From positions 806,001 through 870,000 of the forward strand of contig JANVFP010000007.1 in the NCBI GenBank assembly GCA_027919835.1: a DNA stretch of 64,000 bases. Reading direction: 5' to 3'. The position numbers and the translations under genes were made by a program. Below are positions 47,788-58,103 of the stretch, one piece after another (within the stretch, counting starts at the first letter, position 1; the number at the start of each line of letters is the position of its first letter). The notes beneath the pieces are model-generated. The model was not told the DNA's origin and did no database searches. It saw nothing but the letters and a program-made list of their open reading frames with translations. Source of the stretch: Lentinula raphanica (Eukaryota; Basidiomycota; Agaricomycetes; Agaricales; Omphalotaceae).

Positions 47788-50700
47788 CAGCTGAAGCTGT
47801 AAAAACTCCGCGAAGTAGTCCGATAAGTCTCCACCACAGCTTCGCGAAGTAACAGGACTCGCTCTCGAAGCTCAACAAACCCTTCCGGGTAGGCCAGTAG
47901 GGCTCCGGGGGGTGCTCGGCTATTTAGTATATTTAATAATATTTAATGATTCTTTTATTATTTAATAGGTATATTATAATAAATTTACTTTGCGAAGCTG
48001 TACTGCACTTCGCAAAGTGACTATGTTTACGGCAATCATGAAATCAGGTAAATTAGGGTTAGATCATTACGTCATTGATTTCCTTTTTGGGTTATGATAT
48101 TTTTGAATAGAAAAAAGCATAGAATGATATTATTGATCTTGAGGTGCTAAAACACGACAGAGGAAACCAAAAATAGCTACAATGGGGTATTGGCTACCTC
48201 AGGCACATCAAAATTGCCTAAAAAGGAAATTGGTCCAAAAATAGAACTTGATCTCATCAGATAGCAAAAAATCTGAAAAAATCATAAAAAATACTCAAAA
48301 AATTCAGGGTTGCCTCGTTGGCCCTGAAAATGCAAAATAAAAAAAAATACGCGACAAGTGTAAAATATGTTATCACTCCAAATCATACCAAATCTAGGTA
48401 TATATGATGTACATGTTATTTTTATCACACCTAGTACCCTCAGACACTTAGAATGGCTTATATCATTCAATTTATTAAACTTAACACACTTGACAATGAA
48501 AAAAAACTCAGAACAGTAATAATGTATCTTATACTCAATACACTTAACACACTCAACAATGAAGAACCTCAAAACAGTGTTCATGTGTGTTATACTTAGA
48601 ACTCATAATACACTTAACAATAAAAAGTCTCGGAACAATACTAATGTATATCATACTCAACATACTTCACAATGAAAAAACTTGGAACAGTGCTCATGTG
48701 TATTATACTTAATACACTTCATCAATCAATATAACACACTTCACAATCAAAAACTTGGAGTAGTGTAATCACTCATTATACTTATCACACTGAACACACT
48801 TCATCAGTAAGTATAACAGACCACATATAACAACGAGTTTTGGGCGCTTATGGGCGCTTATTTGGTCTTTTTGAGTTGAAAATCATTAATAACACACTCA
48901 ATAATTTTCATGTGGCCTTTATATTGTGTCAGAATGTTGTTTATATAATACCTTCCTAGATACAATTTGTAGAATCAAAAAATACAGTCTATAGAGCTGG
49001 ATATATGATGATCTTTTATGTTTTTACACTGTTTTGTGTAAATCACAGTGCATACATCCATGTTATGAAGTCAAACTCCTTCTGGGCAATGAAAGGAGAC
49101 ATCCTACAACCTATTCTATGCTTACTCTGTGTCATAAAGCTAAGAGACTTACAATGGGAGTCATTGAGTATGACATCTGTAGTTACATGCAACTATACAT
49201 ATCACCAATATACATGAAATATGTAGATGTATATTACAGAGTCCAATGGTCATGGTGAGTATCTGAATCATGTTCATACACTGCTAGTACACTGTAGGAG
49301 TGCTCTCCCCATGAGACAGCTTTGGTATCCATGCAATACATGGACATATGAATTGTCATTTACCTAAAACACTGTTAAATCATAAAAGATCATGATATAG
49401 CCATCCCTACAGGCTGTAATTTTGAGCTCTCCGAATTGTATCTAGGGGAGTATGATGTATACAACATCCTGACACAACAGAAAGTCCTCACAAAAATAAT
49501 TGAGTGAGGTATTAATGAATTTCGACTCAAAAACATCAAATAAGCGCCCATAAGCGCCCAAAACTCATTGTAATATGTGTGTTATAGTATAACAATGTCC
49601 TATTAAAGGTATGTTATTCTTACTGATGAAGTGTGTTCAGTGTGATACATGTTATGAGTGATTACACTACTCTGATTTTTATTGTTAAGTGTGTTATATT
49701 CATTGATGAAGTGTATTAAGTTTAACACACATGAGCACTGTTCCGAGTTTTTTCATTGTAAAGTGTGTTGAGTATGATATACATTAGTAGTGTTCCGAGA
49801 CTTTTCATTGTTAAGTGTATTATGTGTTTTAAGTATAACACACATGAACACTTTTTTGAGGGTGTTCATTGTTGAGTGTGTTAAGTGTGTTGAGCATGAT
49901 ATACATTAGTATTGTTCCGAGACTTTTCATTGTTAAGTGTATTATGAGTTTTAAGTATAACACACATGCACACTGTTTCGAGGGTTTTCATTGTTGAGTG
50001 TGTTAAATATGTTGAGTATGATATACATTAGTATTGTTCCAAGACTTTTCATTGTTAAGTGTATTATCTGTTTTAAGTATAACACATATGAACACTGTTT
50101 TGAGGTTTTTCATTGTTGAGTGGGTTAAGTGTATTGAGTATAATATACATTACTACTGTTCTGAGTTTGTTTTCATTGTCAAGTGTGTTAAGTTTAATAG
50201 ATTGAATGATATAAGCCATTATAAGTGTCTGAGGGTACTAGGTGTGATAAAAATAGCATGTACATCATATATACCTAGATTTGGTATGATTTGGAGTGAT
50301 AACATATTTTACACTTGTCGCGTATTTTTTTTTATTTTGCATTTTCAGGGCCAACGAGGCAACCCTGAATTTTTTGAGTATTTTTTATGATTTTTTCAGA
50401 TTTTTTGCTATCTGATGAGATCAAGTTCTATTTTTGGACCAATTTCCTTTTTAGGCAATTTTGATGTGCCTGAGGTAGCCAATACCCCATTGTAGCTATT
50501 TTTGGTTTCCTCTGTCGTGTTTTAGCACCTCAAGATCAATAATATCATTCTATGCTTTTTTCTATTCAAAAATATCATAACCCAAAAAGGAAATCAATGA
50601 CGTAATGATCTAACCCTAATTTACCTGATTTCATGATTGCCGTAAACATAGTCACTTTGCGAAGTGCAGTACAGCTTCGCAAAGTAAATTTATTATAATA

Positions 50701-50884
50701 TACCTATTAAATAATAAAAGAATCATTAAATATTATTAAATATACTAAATAGCCGAGCACCCCCCGGAGCCCTACTGGCCTACCCGGAAGGATTTGTTGA
50801 GCTTCAAGAGCGAGTCCTGTTACTTCGCGAAGCTGTGGTGGAGACTTATCGGATTACTTCGCAAAGTTTCTACAGCTACGGGTG
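47788..50884. mobile_element. Giant palindromic element E2, 3097 bp
   Basis: Same length as E1 and nearly the same sequence, but inserted in the opposite orientation: left end CAGCTGAAGCTGTAAAAAC, right end the reverse of CACCCGTAGCTGTAGAAAC. Flanked by the 7-bp duplication CCTACAG (47781-47787, 50885-50891). The empty site is visible in G1 as CTGTAGG at 418-424. Different duplications in E1 and E2 show two independent insertions. Confidence 0.92.
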
Positions 50885-51292
50885 CCTACAGCGAAGTTTG
50901 CAGAGAAGTATCTTGGACCTTTCACGGTTCTGGAGAAGATCGGCTCTCTCTCATACAAGATACAACTCCCCGATTATCTTCGTCGCATTCATCCTGTATT
51001 CCATGTCTCACAACTCGAACCCTCCTATCCGAATCCGATTCCGAATCGGACCCAAACACCTCCACCTCCGATAGAGGTTGAAGGTGAAGTTGAGTACCTC
51101 GTTGCTGAAGTACTTGATTCAAAGCTGGACCGTCGGTTCAAACGTTGTCCCCTCCGGTACTTCGTTAGATGGTCTGGTTATGAAGGTACCGATGAGGAGT
51201 TCTCTTGGGTTGCTGCAGACGACATTCATGCCGACGAACTCATTCCGGCTTTCCACCTCCGATATCCAGACAAACCCGGACCTTTGACTTAG

Positions 51293-51611
51293 CTATGTGT
51301 TCAATTTTATATCATTGATTTTATTTCTGTTTTCATTGTTATACTAACACTACACTTCGGTGTATTTTATTCAACACTCTCAGTATTTATACTGATTGAG
51401 TATAAACGCGATGATAGTAAATTGAGCGTTTATATTTTTTCTTAAATTTTTCTAAGTCAAATCCGACGGAACTCCGTCGGACTTATCGTACTTTCATTAC
51501 TATAGTATTGTTCTTTCAATTGGACTTCACAATTAACAATTTTTAGTATATACATTTGGACTTCAAGAGAAAACCAAGAAATTTATATACAATAAGTATT
51601 ATTACAAGTCC
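51293..51611. other. Spacer between pol and the antisense gene in G3
   Basis: Non-coding, AT-rich, about 320 bp. It should hold the 3' ends of both convergent transcripts. AATCCGACGGA and CTCCGTCGGA at about 51460-51480 form a short inverted pair. Confidence 0.5.
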
Positions 51612-52850
51612 TTACTCCTCTTCCTCCTCCGAGTCCGATCCCTTCGGCGCTTCCTTGGCTTCCTCCTGGTTCTCCCCTTCATCTTCTTCTACTCCCAAAG
51701 CCTTCTTCATCAAGTGAACGAGAGTTCCTTCGAGGTTTGAAAACCTCCTCTCGATCGCCTGTAGGCGTCCGTCGGTGCTGGATGCGGAGTCTCGGACCAA
51801 CTCCAAGATTTCGTGTTGGCCTTGGACGATGTCAACGAAACCCTCCTTGAGGGCTTGGATATCCACCTCCAAGTTATTCAACCTGGAGGCGGTGTCGGTT
51901 TCTTTTCGGCGAGGTGCCGGAGCTTTGGCCTTTCGAGGTTTGGATTTCCGAGTTGGAGCGACGGCGGCGATCGAACCGGACCACGTACACTGCTGCTTGT
52001 TGTCGTGGCAGGGTTGGCAGGCAGTGGCGTTTTTCCTCTTCTTCTGAGGAACACACTGTTCCGCTCGTTCGAGCCGGATACACCTCTCGCATGCTCCTCG
52101 TTCCTCCGGCGATTCTTCTCCGCTGGGGTTCGGCTCGTCGTCCGAGCTGTCGTCCTCTCCGTCGTCCCCTCCCGGATATTCGTCGTCACTGGGATCTCCA
52201 CCAGTTCCGACGTTCTGTCTTCAAGTTAGGAAAAGGCATTGAAGAAAAAGATTAGTAACTTACCACAAAAGGAACAAATGGAAACTCGGGTACATACCTT
52301 ATACGAGAGGGTCCCGCTTCTGGAATGGCCTCCGTCGGCGATGCTCGGGTAGAGGCGTTCTATAAGGCAAATTAGTGTTATCAGAGGAAAGGGAGCTGTT
52401 ACTCACAGAGGTCCTCGAGAACCGACGAAGTCGAGCAGCTCGAAGCTGCTCCGACGACGGTCCCTGACCGGAGTCAGCGACTTTGGTCCTTTTGGCCTTC
52501 CCGGCCTTCTCCTCCTCTGCCTTCCTCTTCTTTCCCTCTTTAACCTTCCGGCGGCGTTCCGCCTCTGCTTGTTCCTCCGCCTCACGTTGGAGCTTCTCCT
52601 CCTCCGCTCGGCGGGCTGCTTCTTCTTCCTCCTTTTTCTTTTCCTCCGCTTCCTCCTCCTCACGTCGGCGTTGGTTTTCCTCCCTCCGCCGCTGCATTTC
52701 TTGCAGGGCCGCCTCCTCCTCCTCGGCCTCTCGTCGTCGTCGTTCGGCGGGCGTTTCAGTAGTTGGCTGGAGGAATATCCGAAGTTCTTCCTCCCTGCCG
52801 ACGGCGGTGGTGGTGGTGATGGTACTGATGTTTGGGCGAGGGCGCGACAT
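51612..52850 (-). CDS. Antisense accessory gene of the Gypsy element, zinc-cluster and coiled-coil protein
   Basis: Read on the strand opposite to gag-pol. Exons 52850-52407, 52359-52264 and 52214-51612 join through two GT-AG introns of 47 and 49 nt, both in phase 0, giving an intact 380-codon protein. The first part is a highly charged Glu/Arg coiled coil (about 35-110) ending in a basic KKRKAEEEKAGKAKR stretch. Exon 2 has RIRYVPEFPFVPFV. Exon 3 has an acidic run, then six cysteines at about 222, 225, 234, 246, 249 and 256 (CX2CX8C...CX2CX6C), resembling a zinc cluster, then a helical region and an acidic tail ending SEEEEE. It may be nuclear. Function unknown. Confidence 0.75.
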
Positions 52851-53100
52851 GACGTAAGAGGGAAATTTTGGCTAAGTCCCTTATTCACCTTCGGCTTTTA
52901 TACCTTTGGATCGGCGCACGGACCATGCTACTTTAGGGCCGGTCGATTCGCGTTTAGTTTTGAGACCACCATCAAAACGTTTTTCCAAATCGGGCACCCC
53001 GATTCCATCGTTCTAGAATCGGACCGACGGAGTCATGTGATCGGATCAACCCAGTCATCTGATCGTGGTGATGATGTCATCGGCTTTCGAGGGCTCAAGC

Positions 53101-53115
53101 CTAAGAGGGGGATAC
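53101..53115 (+). promoter_or_regulatory. Polypurine tract of G3
   Basis: AAGAGGGGGA directly before the 3' LTR (53116) is the expected primer site for plus-strand DNA synthesis. Confidence 0.75.
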
Positions 53116-53702
53116 TGTTACGACCATAATCCTCGGAGCTCCGTCGGAGCTTCACTCGGCGATTGGACTTAGAGATTTCCTGAATCTCTCCAGTTATGCC
53201 TAGCAGTGTCCGCCTTGTCCCTCCTTCCGATTCCGTCGGCGCATCGGTCTGGTCTTATACTTGATTATGATCTTATTGTTTTATTCTCTGACAGCTCAGC
53301 TGACCTTTATATTGATTTACTTTACAATAGCTTATTGTCTTTCTCACCTCCGATGCTGTAGTACCGAGATGTGTATCGTCTTATTGTACTTTAGATTAGA
53401 CTGACTATCCGTACAGTATATAAGGAGCCTGTACATACTTACATACCTCAGTTTTAATATCAACTTGGATTACCTCGTTAACGTTAACACTCACCTCTGT
53501 GCTCTCGGTGTCGTCTTGGTCGTTGATCACCGCCGACTCCGAACCTCCGTCGGACTTCGTACTCGTTGTACTCGTCCTCCTCTGCTCTCTTGGTTGAACA
53601 CGGTAACGTGGCGAGGGTGTTGCTCAATAACAACACTAACGTTCAACAATCCTCTGTGTCTCTGATCGGAGCTCCGACTCCGTCGGTGGCACGGTCCTAA
53701 CA
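53116..53702 (+). repeat. 3' LTR of G3
   Basis: 587 bp, same length and ends as the 5' LTR. Followed by the 5-bp duplication TTTGG. Confidence 0.95.
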
Positions 53703-55656
53703 TTTGGCTTCTTCTGAATTGGCTGCGTTTTCTTCATGCGTTTTGACCTTGTCCTCCGCGCGTTTCAGGTCGTCACGAACCCTGGTCAACTCGTTCTCGG
53801 TATCGACGCGCGACTAACAGAGATGGTCAACGAGGCCATATGCTGATACCATGATACTCACATCATCCTTGGTCTTGTAATTACAATTGACTTCTTCCAG
53901 TTTGGCTGCATTTTCTTCAAGTGTTCTGATCTTGTCCTCCGTGGTTTTCAGATCGTCACGAGTCCTGGTCAACTTGTTCTCGGTATTGATGTGCGACGAA
54001 CAGAGATGGTCAACGAGGCAATATGAACGAAGCCGTATGCCGATACCATGATACTCACATCATCCTTGGTCTTGTAATTACAATTGACTTCTTCCAGTTT
54101 GGCTGCATTTTCTTCAAGTGTTCTGATCTTGTCCTCCGCGGTTTTCAGATCGTCACGAGTCCTGGTCAACTTGTTCTCAGTATCGACGCGCGACTAACAG
54201 AGATGGTCAACGAGGCAATATGAACGAAGCCGTATGCCGATACCATGATACTCACATCATCCTTGGTCTTGTAATTACGATTGACTTCTTCCAGTTTGGC
54301 TGCATTTTCTTCAAGTGTTCTGATCTTGTCCTCCGCGGTTTTCAGATCGTCGCGAGTCCTAGTCAACTCGTTCTCAGTTTCAGCGTGTGACGAATTGGCA
54401 ACGATTTCTTCAAGTGTTCTGATTTTGTGCTCCGCGGTTTTCAGATCGTCACGAGTCCTGGTCAACTCGTTTTCGGTTTCAGCGTGTGACTAACAAAAAC
54501 GATTAAACGATGCCGAGCTATGTTAGAACCGACCCAATGCTGAGTTATGTTGAAACCATGATACTCGTGTTGTTCTTGGTCTTGTGAATACTGTTAGCTT
54601 CCTTCAGTTCTTCAACGGTTTTTGTCAACCCAAGTATAGTGGACTTCAGAAGGCGGTCAAATTGAGATTGACGAGCAGAACCAATCGCCGCGTACCTGGT
54701 CGTTCTCAGCCTGCAACCTCAAACGTCTTATTGTAGCGCGAAGATCCATCTTCTCCTGGTGGTCTTCATCGAGCTGGGACTGGATCAGAAGTTAGAGGCA
54801 GTCTGATAATGTGCCTTGGTTACCTCTGAATTCAAGATGTTCGTCTCGAGATCTCTTTTGTCCTGCTCTAGCTTGCCGACGGTGACCTCGAGGTCTTGGA
54901 TCTTCTTTAGATAATCCGCCTTGGTGGTAGATTCGGCACTTTCTGGGTGCTGAGTTGACGTTTCATGTCAACTGATAGTAGCCGGTAGATGAAATTGTTC
55001 GCTCACATTGACGGCTTTCAGTGTCTCCATCTCCCTTTCCAACTGATCAATCTTTTCTTTCGAGTCCGAGTTTAATTGTGTCAAGCTGGCGATTGTTTTG
55101 CGTTTTTCAAAAATATTCCCCTGATGAGCATGATTGAATGAAGCATTGCCGTGGACGTGATGACAAGAAATACCCTTATTTCTGCCTTATCCGACTCGAG
55201 CTGTGATATCTGTTCCTGTAGTGTTTTGCTTTGATTCCGGACGACTGCTAGTGAGGTTTGCTGAAGAATGTGTGATTAAAACATACGGAGAGTTTAATTC
55301 AGCGACACGCCTACATGTTCAGCTATCTGGAATTTGAGCTTTTCGATTTCCTTTAAAGAAGCATCGGAAACCTCGACGAGGCGTACTTTCTGAAGACAGG
55401 TTCATTAGCTTCCTTGGATATCCATCAAAAATAAAAGATTCACCTTCGCTGCAGTGCCCTCACTTTTGCTCGGTTCCGAAGGATCCTGATCATGAGGAGC
55501 ATTAGTTTCCAATGATCTTTTCTTCTTCCCCTGGGGATCTGGGTCAGCACTAGTGCTGCCCATCATCACATCGTCCGCATCGCCACTTCCGGTGGCAGAG
55601 GTCTGAGTGCTGAGAGGAATATCATTGCTATGAGAATCAGTGGCAATGTCGCTCAT
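53703..55656 (-). pseudogene. Coiled-coil gene, N-terminal exons, cut by Gypsy G3
   Basis: The start MSDIATDSHSNDIPLSTQTS lies at 55656. The first exon is acidic and Ser-rich with a GKKKRSLE basic patch. It joins through a GT-AG intron to KVRLVEVSDASLKEIEKL. Further exons are helical. At 53740-54480 an exon-intron unit encoding TRTRDDLKTAEDKIRTLEE is repeated four or five times. At 53703 the Gypsy element enters the exon, with TTTGG duplicated. It is divergent from the RING gene, 364 bp away. Confidence 0.65.
53733..54480 (-). repeat. Tandem exon-intron repeats in the coiled-coil gene
   Basis: The phrase TCAAGTGTTCTGATCTTGTC recurs at about 53918, 54117 and 54312, with diverged copies near 53733 and 54407. 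The period is about 195-200 bp. Each full unit has one exon (LKTAEDKIRTLEENAAKLEE) and one intron with the same splice sites, so the repeat lengthens the coiled coil in steps. Confidence 0.75.
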
Positions 55657-56020
55657 ATTGGGAAGTGTGCTCCCAACAAAGAAGGGTAGTCCGATGTTCT
55701 TCAGTATTGATAGGGTAGTCCGACGTTCTTCAGTTTTGACGTCCACGTAGTTTGTCCTCGTCCCAGGAAGCGGTCACGGTACGATCGAGTATGCTTAGCG
55801 CTTAGGCCCTAGGGTTCATCGGTGAAAGAGTCAAGACGAGTATTTCTCGATCACATGATGGTGCGTGTCGCAAGCTGTCGGACCGATCCGTCCGTTTGCT
55901 TTGTCTACAGTCGCTATATATAATCTTCAAAGCCATCACGTTCGAATATCCCTCTCTCTTTTCTTCAACTCTCACACTTTCATCGTTCTCCTCGATATTG
56001 TACCATCTTGCCTTGGTCCC

Positions 56021-57045
56021 ATGGGTTCCCGTAAAAAGGCTTCGCCGAAAAAACCTTCCCCCTCTACATCTCCTACTAGAGTAGCCCGTCGTCGTCGAGT
56101 GGCAACAGAGCCTCATGCCATGACTCTTCGTCAAAGAAACAGAGCTATATCTCCCATCCCCCATGATCAGACCGTCGCACCTCTCAGCACTTCGAGTGGA
56201 ACGACAAACACAATTCGCAGCATGAGCCTCACTCCCATGATCTACCAGGATGCGGGTGTGGCTGGAGCGAGCTTCATGTCCGGACCTTTGACTCCTCAGC
56301 CTCCCACTCCCACTCCCATGCTCGACCAGGATCAGATTACGATCTTCCAACTTGAAGTTCAACGTGTCGAAGCACGCAGCAGAGCCCCGACTCCCATTAT
56401 CTTCCAGGATGTGGATGTGACTGAAGCGACCTTCATGTCTACACCTTTGACTCCCGATGCTCCCATTCCAACGCCCGATGAGGATGCGGTAACCAGATTT
56501 CAACTTGAAGTGGAACAATTCAAAGCTCGTTCAGATGCCGTCATCGCTGAGCAGGAAAGAGCGTTAGATCTGATCAAGGACAAAGAAGCTGCGCTACAAG
56601 AAAAGTGCACGGTAAGTCTTTGTGCCGACTAAGGCGCTCAATGCTAACGCGTCAGATCACAGTCTGTGCAGAAGAAATCCGAGGAAGATTTAGCAGCACG
56701 TAAGAAGATTTATGAATGCCCTCTTTGCTCGAATCTTGCCTGGGATAGTCATGTGTGAGCACTGTTTCGCACTTTGAACTGATACTCGATCTCATTACCA
56801 TTTTCAGCCTTCCTTGTGGCCATTCTTTCTGCGTACGATGTCTCAATCGACACAAGTCCGAGCATGAACGAAGGCGTCAGGAGTATCCTCAGACCTCAGA
56901 TGTCCTCATTTGTTGTCCCACTTGTGGTTCCAGCATCCTGACCAAGCCTATGCGCTCTGTTGCATTACAGAATGGAGTCAAGAGTGTAGCATCTGATTCA
57001 CTAATGATGGTTCCACCGACTGAACCTCTGCAATGGTCTTACTAG
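56021..57045 (+). CDS. RING-finger protein, probable E3 ubiquitin ligase
   Basis: Exons 56021-56611, 56663-56754 and 56808-57045 join in frame through GT-AG introns. The amino end MGSRKKASPKKPS is basic and Pro/Ser-rich. Two related units (TPMIYQDAGVAGASFMSGPL and TPIIFQDVDVTEATFMSTPL) form an internal duplication, followed by a coiled coil (EQERALDLIKDKEAALQEK). The RING domain has CPLC, the C-x-H-x2-C segment CGHSFCVRC and CPTC, in the order of a C3HC4 zinc ligand set. RING proteins of this type usually transfer ubiquitin. Expanded RING families are common in Agaricomycetes. It looks intact. Confidence 0.8.
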
Positions 57046-57414
57046 TCTACTTGCTGTAAACCTCCACTCAAATCATTTTATTTCAATTCCCATGTCATGT
57101 GTTTCATTCTACAATCGGTTTGAAGGTCTAAGCCTGGTCTAAACTGGTTTACATCGATGTTGATATTCCAAAAGGTATCCGAAAGCTGTTATGTATACTA
57201 GTACTTTAACGTAGGTCCTATCGTCGCGCTCGAGCCACACATAATGATAGAAGTCTTACGACGCGCTATTCAATGATAGTCTGACAGAAGTTTAGACCTG
57301 GCTTACATTGATGTTCATATTCCGAAAGCTGTTTTATATACATCGTCGCGCTCGAGCCACAGATACTTATAAGTCCTACGACGCGCTATTCGATGATAGT
57401 CTGACAGAAATCCA
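57046..57414. repeat. Imperfect direct duplication in the RING-Tnp2 intergenic region
   Basis: The block GTCGCGCTCGAGCCACA...ACGACGCGCTATTC...GATAGTCTGACAGAA occurs twice (about 57222-57291 and 57346-57411), each preceded by a similar stretch with TATTCC and GAAAGCTGTT. No gene seen; both genes end here. Confidence 0.65.
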
Positions 57415-57779
57415 TCAAGTTATATACGGTGGATGGGTGTGTAACTCACTCACTTCCAGGTTCAAGCAAATCGTGATACCGAAAGACTCTAACTCCCACC
57501 TTGCCGTATGAGCTACCACCCAGCTGTATTTGATGACTTCCAGATCACCAGAGAATGCTGAAGCAACCATCTTTGCCTCGAATCCGCGGTCCCAGAATAA
57601 TTTGAATGGATCAGGCTTGTCACCAACAATGACATGGGGCCCACTACGACGTACAGCGAATCTGATTTCATCATCTTGTTTGAAGATATGCTGAATTTGA
57701 CCGGCGACCCATTCAGTTTGCGCGTCACCGTCAGGATGGAAGCAGATGTATGAGTTTCCTGCGCCTGTTGCCTTCGAAG
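57415..57779 (-). pseudogene. Tnp2-like transposase, C-terminal part after the MITE
   Basis: Reads ATGAGNSYICFHPDG, then AGQIQHIFKQDDEIRFAVRR, then YSWVVAHTARWELE and a stop near 57415. Conserved pattern of the last domain in Tnp2-like proteins as I recall it. It is separated from the rest of the gene by a 324-bp MITE; joining the flanks with one copy of the 8-bp duplication gives a continuous frame. Confidence 0.7.
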
Positions 57780-58103
57780 TAAGGGTCTTCACGAGTCCCA
57801 GACGAGTCATACCTGTGACCTGACCTGCAGGTATTTTGCCTCCAACATCCTGACCTGTGACCTGTTGCTGACCTGTGCTCACAGGTACCTGACCTGCAGG
57901 TCCAGGTATACCTGCAAGTAATTTGACAATACCTGCAGGTTACCTGGACCTGTCCCTATAAAATAATTTTCTAAGTCTGACCTGTGACCTGTCATGACCT
58001 GTGCGCACAGGTACCTGGACCTGCGGGTCACAAAACCTGCAGGTATTCCCACGGATCTTACCTGCGAGTACTCACAGGTTACCTGACCTGCTGAAGACCC
58101 TTA
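57780..58103. mobile_element. 324-bp hAT-like MITE in the Tnp2 gene
   Basis: Terminal inverted repeats TAAGGGTCTTCA (12 bp, perfect) fit the hAT end consensus YARNG. An 8-bp duplication CTTCGAAG lies on both sides (57772-57779, 58104-58111), the hAT length. The interior is filled with variants of CCTGACCTGCAGGT and CCTGTGACCTG. No coding capacity. Confidence 0.85.

Larger units (their letters stand above)
44268..51292 (+). pseudogene. pol: Gypsy G3 Pol, with one nonsense codon and E2 before the chromodomain
   Basis: Pol is in the -1 frame relative to gag. Order: protease DSGST (about 44500), spacer, reverse transcriptase to [11 protein letters not shown] (about 45765-45800), RNase H ETDASDY (about 46210), integrase zinc finger HPLSGHFG to [11 protein letters not shown] core, then YIRSTRPTA where E2 intervenes. 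The chromodomain part resumes at 50885-51292 and ends with DKPGPLT. TAG at 45975-45977 replaces the TGG of the other copies. G1 lacks this stop and G3 lacks the G1 stop, so neither is ancestral to the family. Confidence 0.9.
41921..53702 (+). mobile_element. Complete Ty3/Gypsy chromovirus G3 with nested E2
   Basis: Two LTRs of 587 bp (41921-42507 and 53116-53702) with TG...CA ends and a 5-bp duplication TTTGG on both sides (41916-41920, 53703-53707). Order: LTR, gag, pol, antisense gene, purine tract, LTR. Total 11782 bp, or 8678 bp without E2 and its duplicated 7 bp. The two LTRs look identical over the parts compared, suggesting recent insertion. It sits in an exon of the coiled-coil gene. 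Defects: a TAG in pol (45975-45977) and E2 before the chromodomain. Confidence 0.95.

Noticed and set aside
55802..56518. Long minus-strand ORF opposite the RING gene
   Set aside because: It is the complement of a well-supported spliced RING gene and has no recognisable domain.
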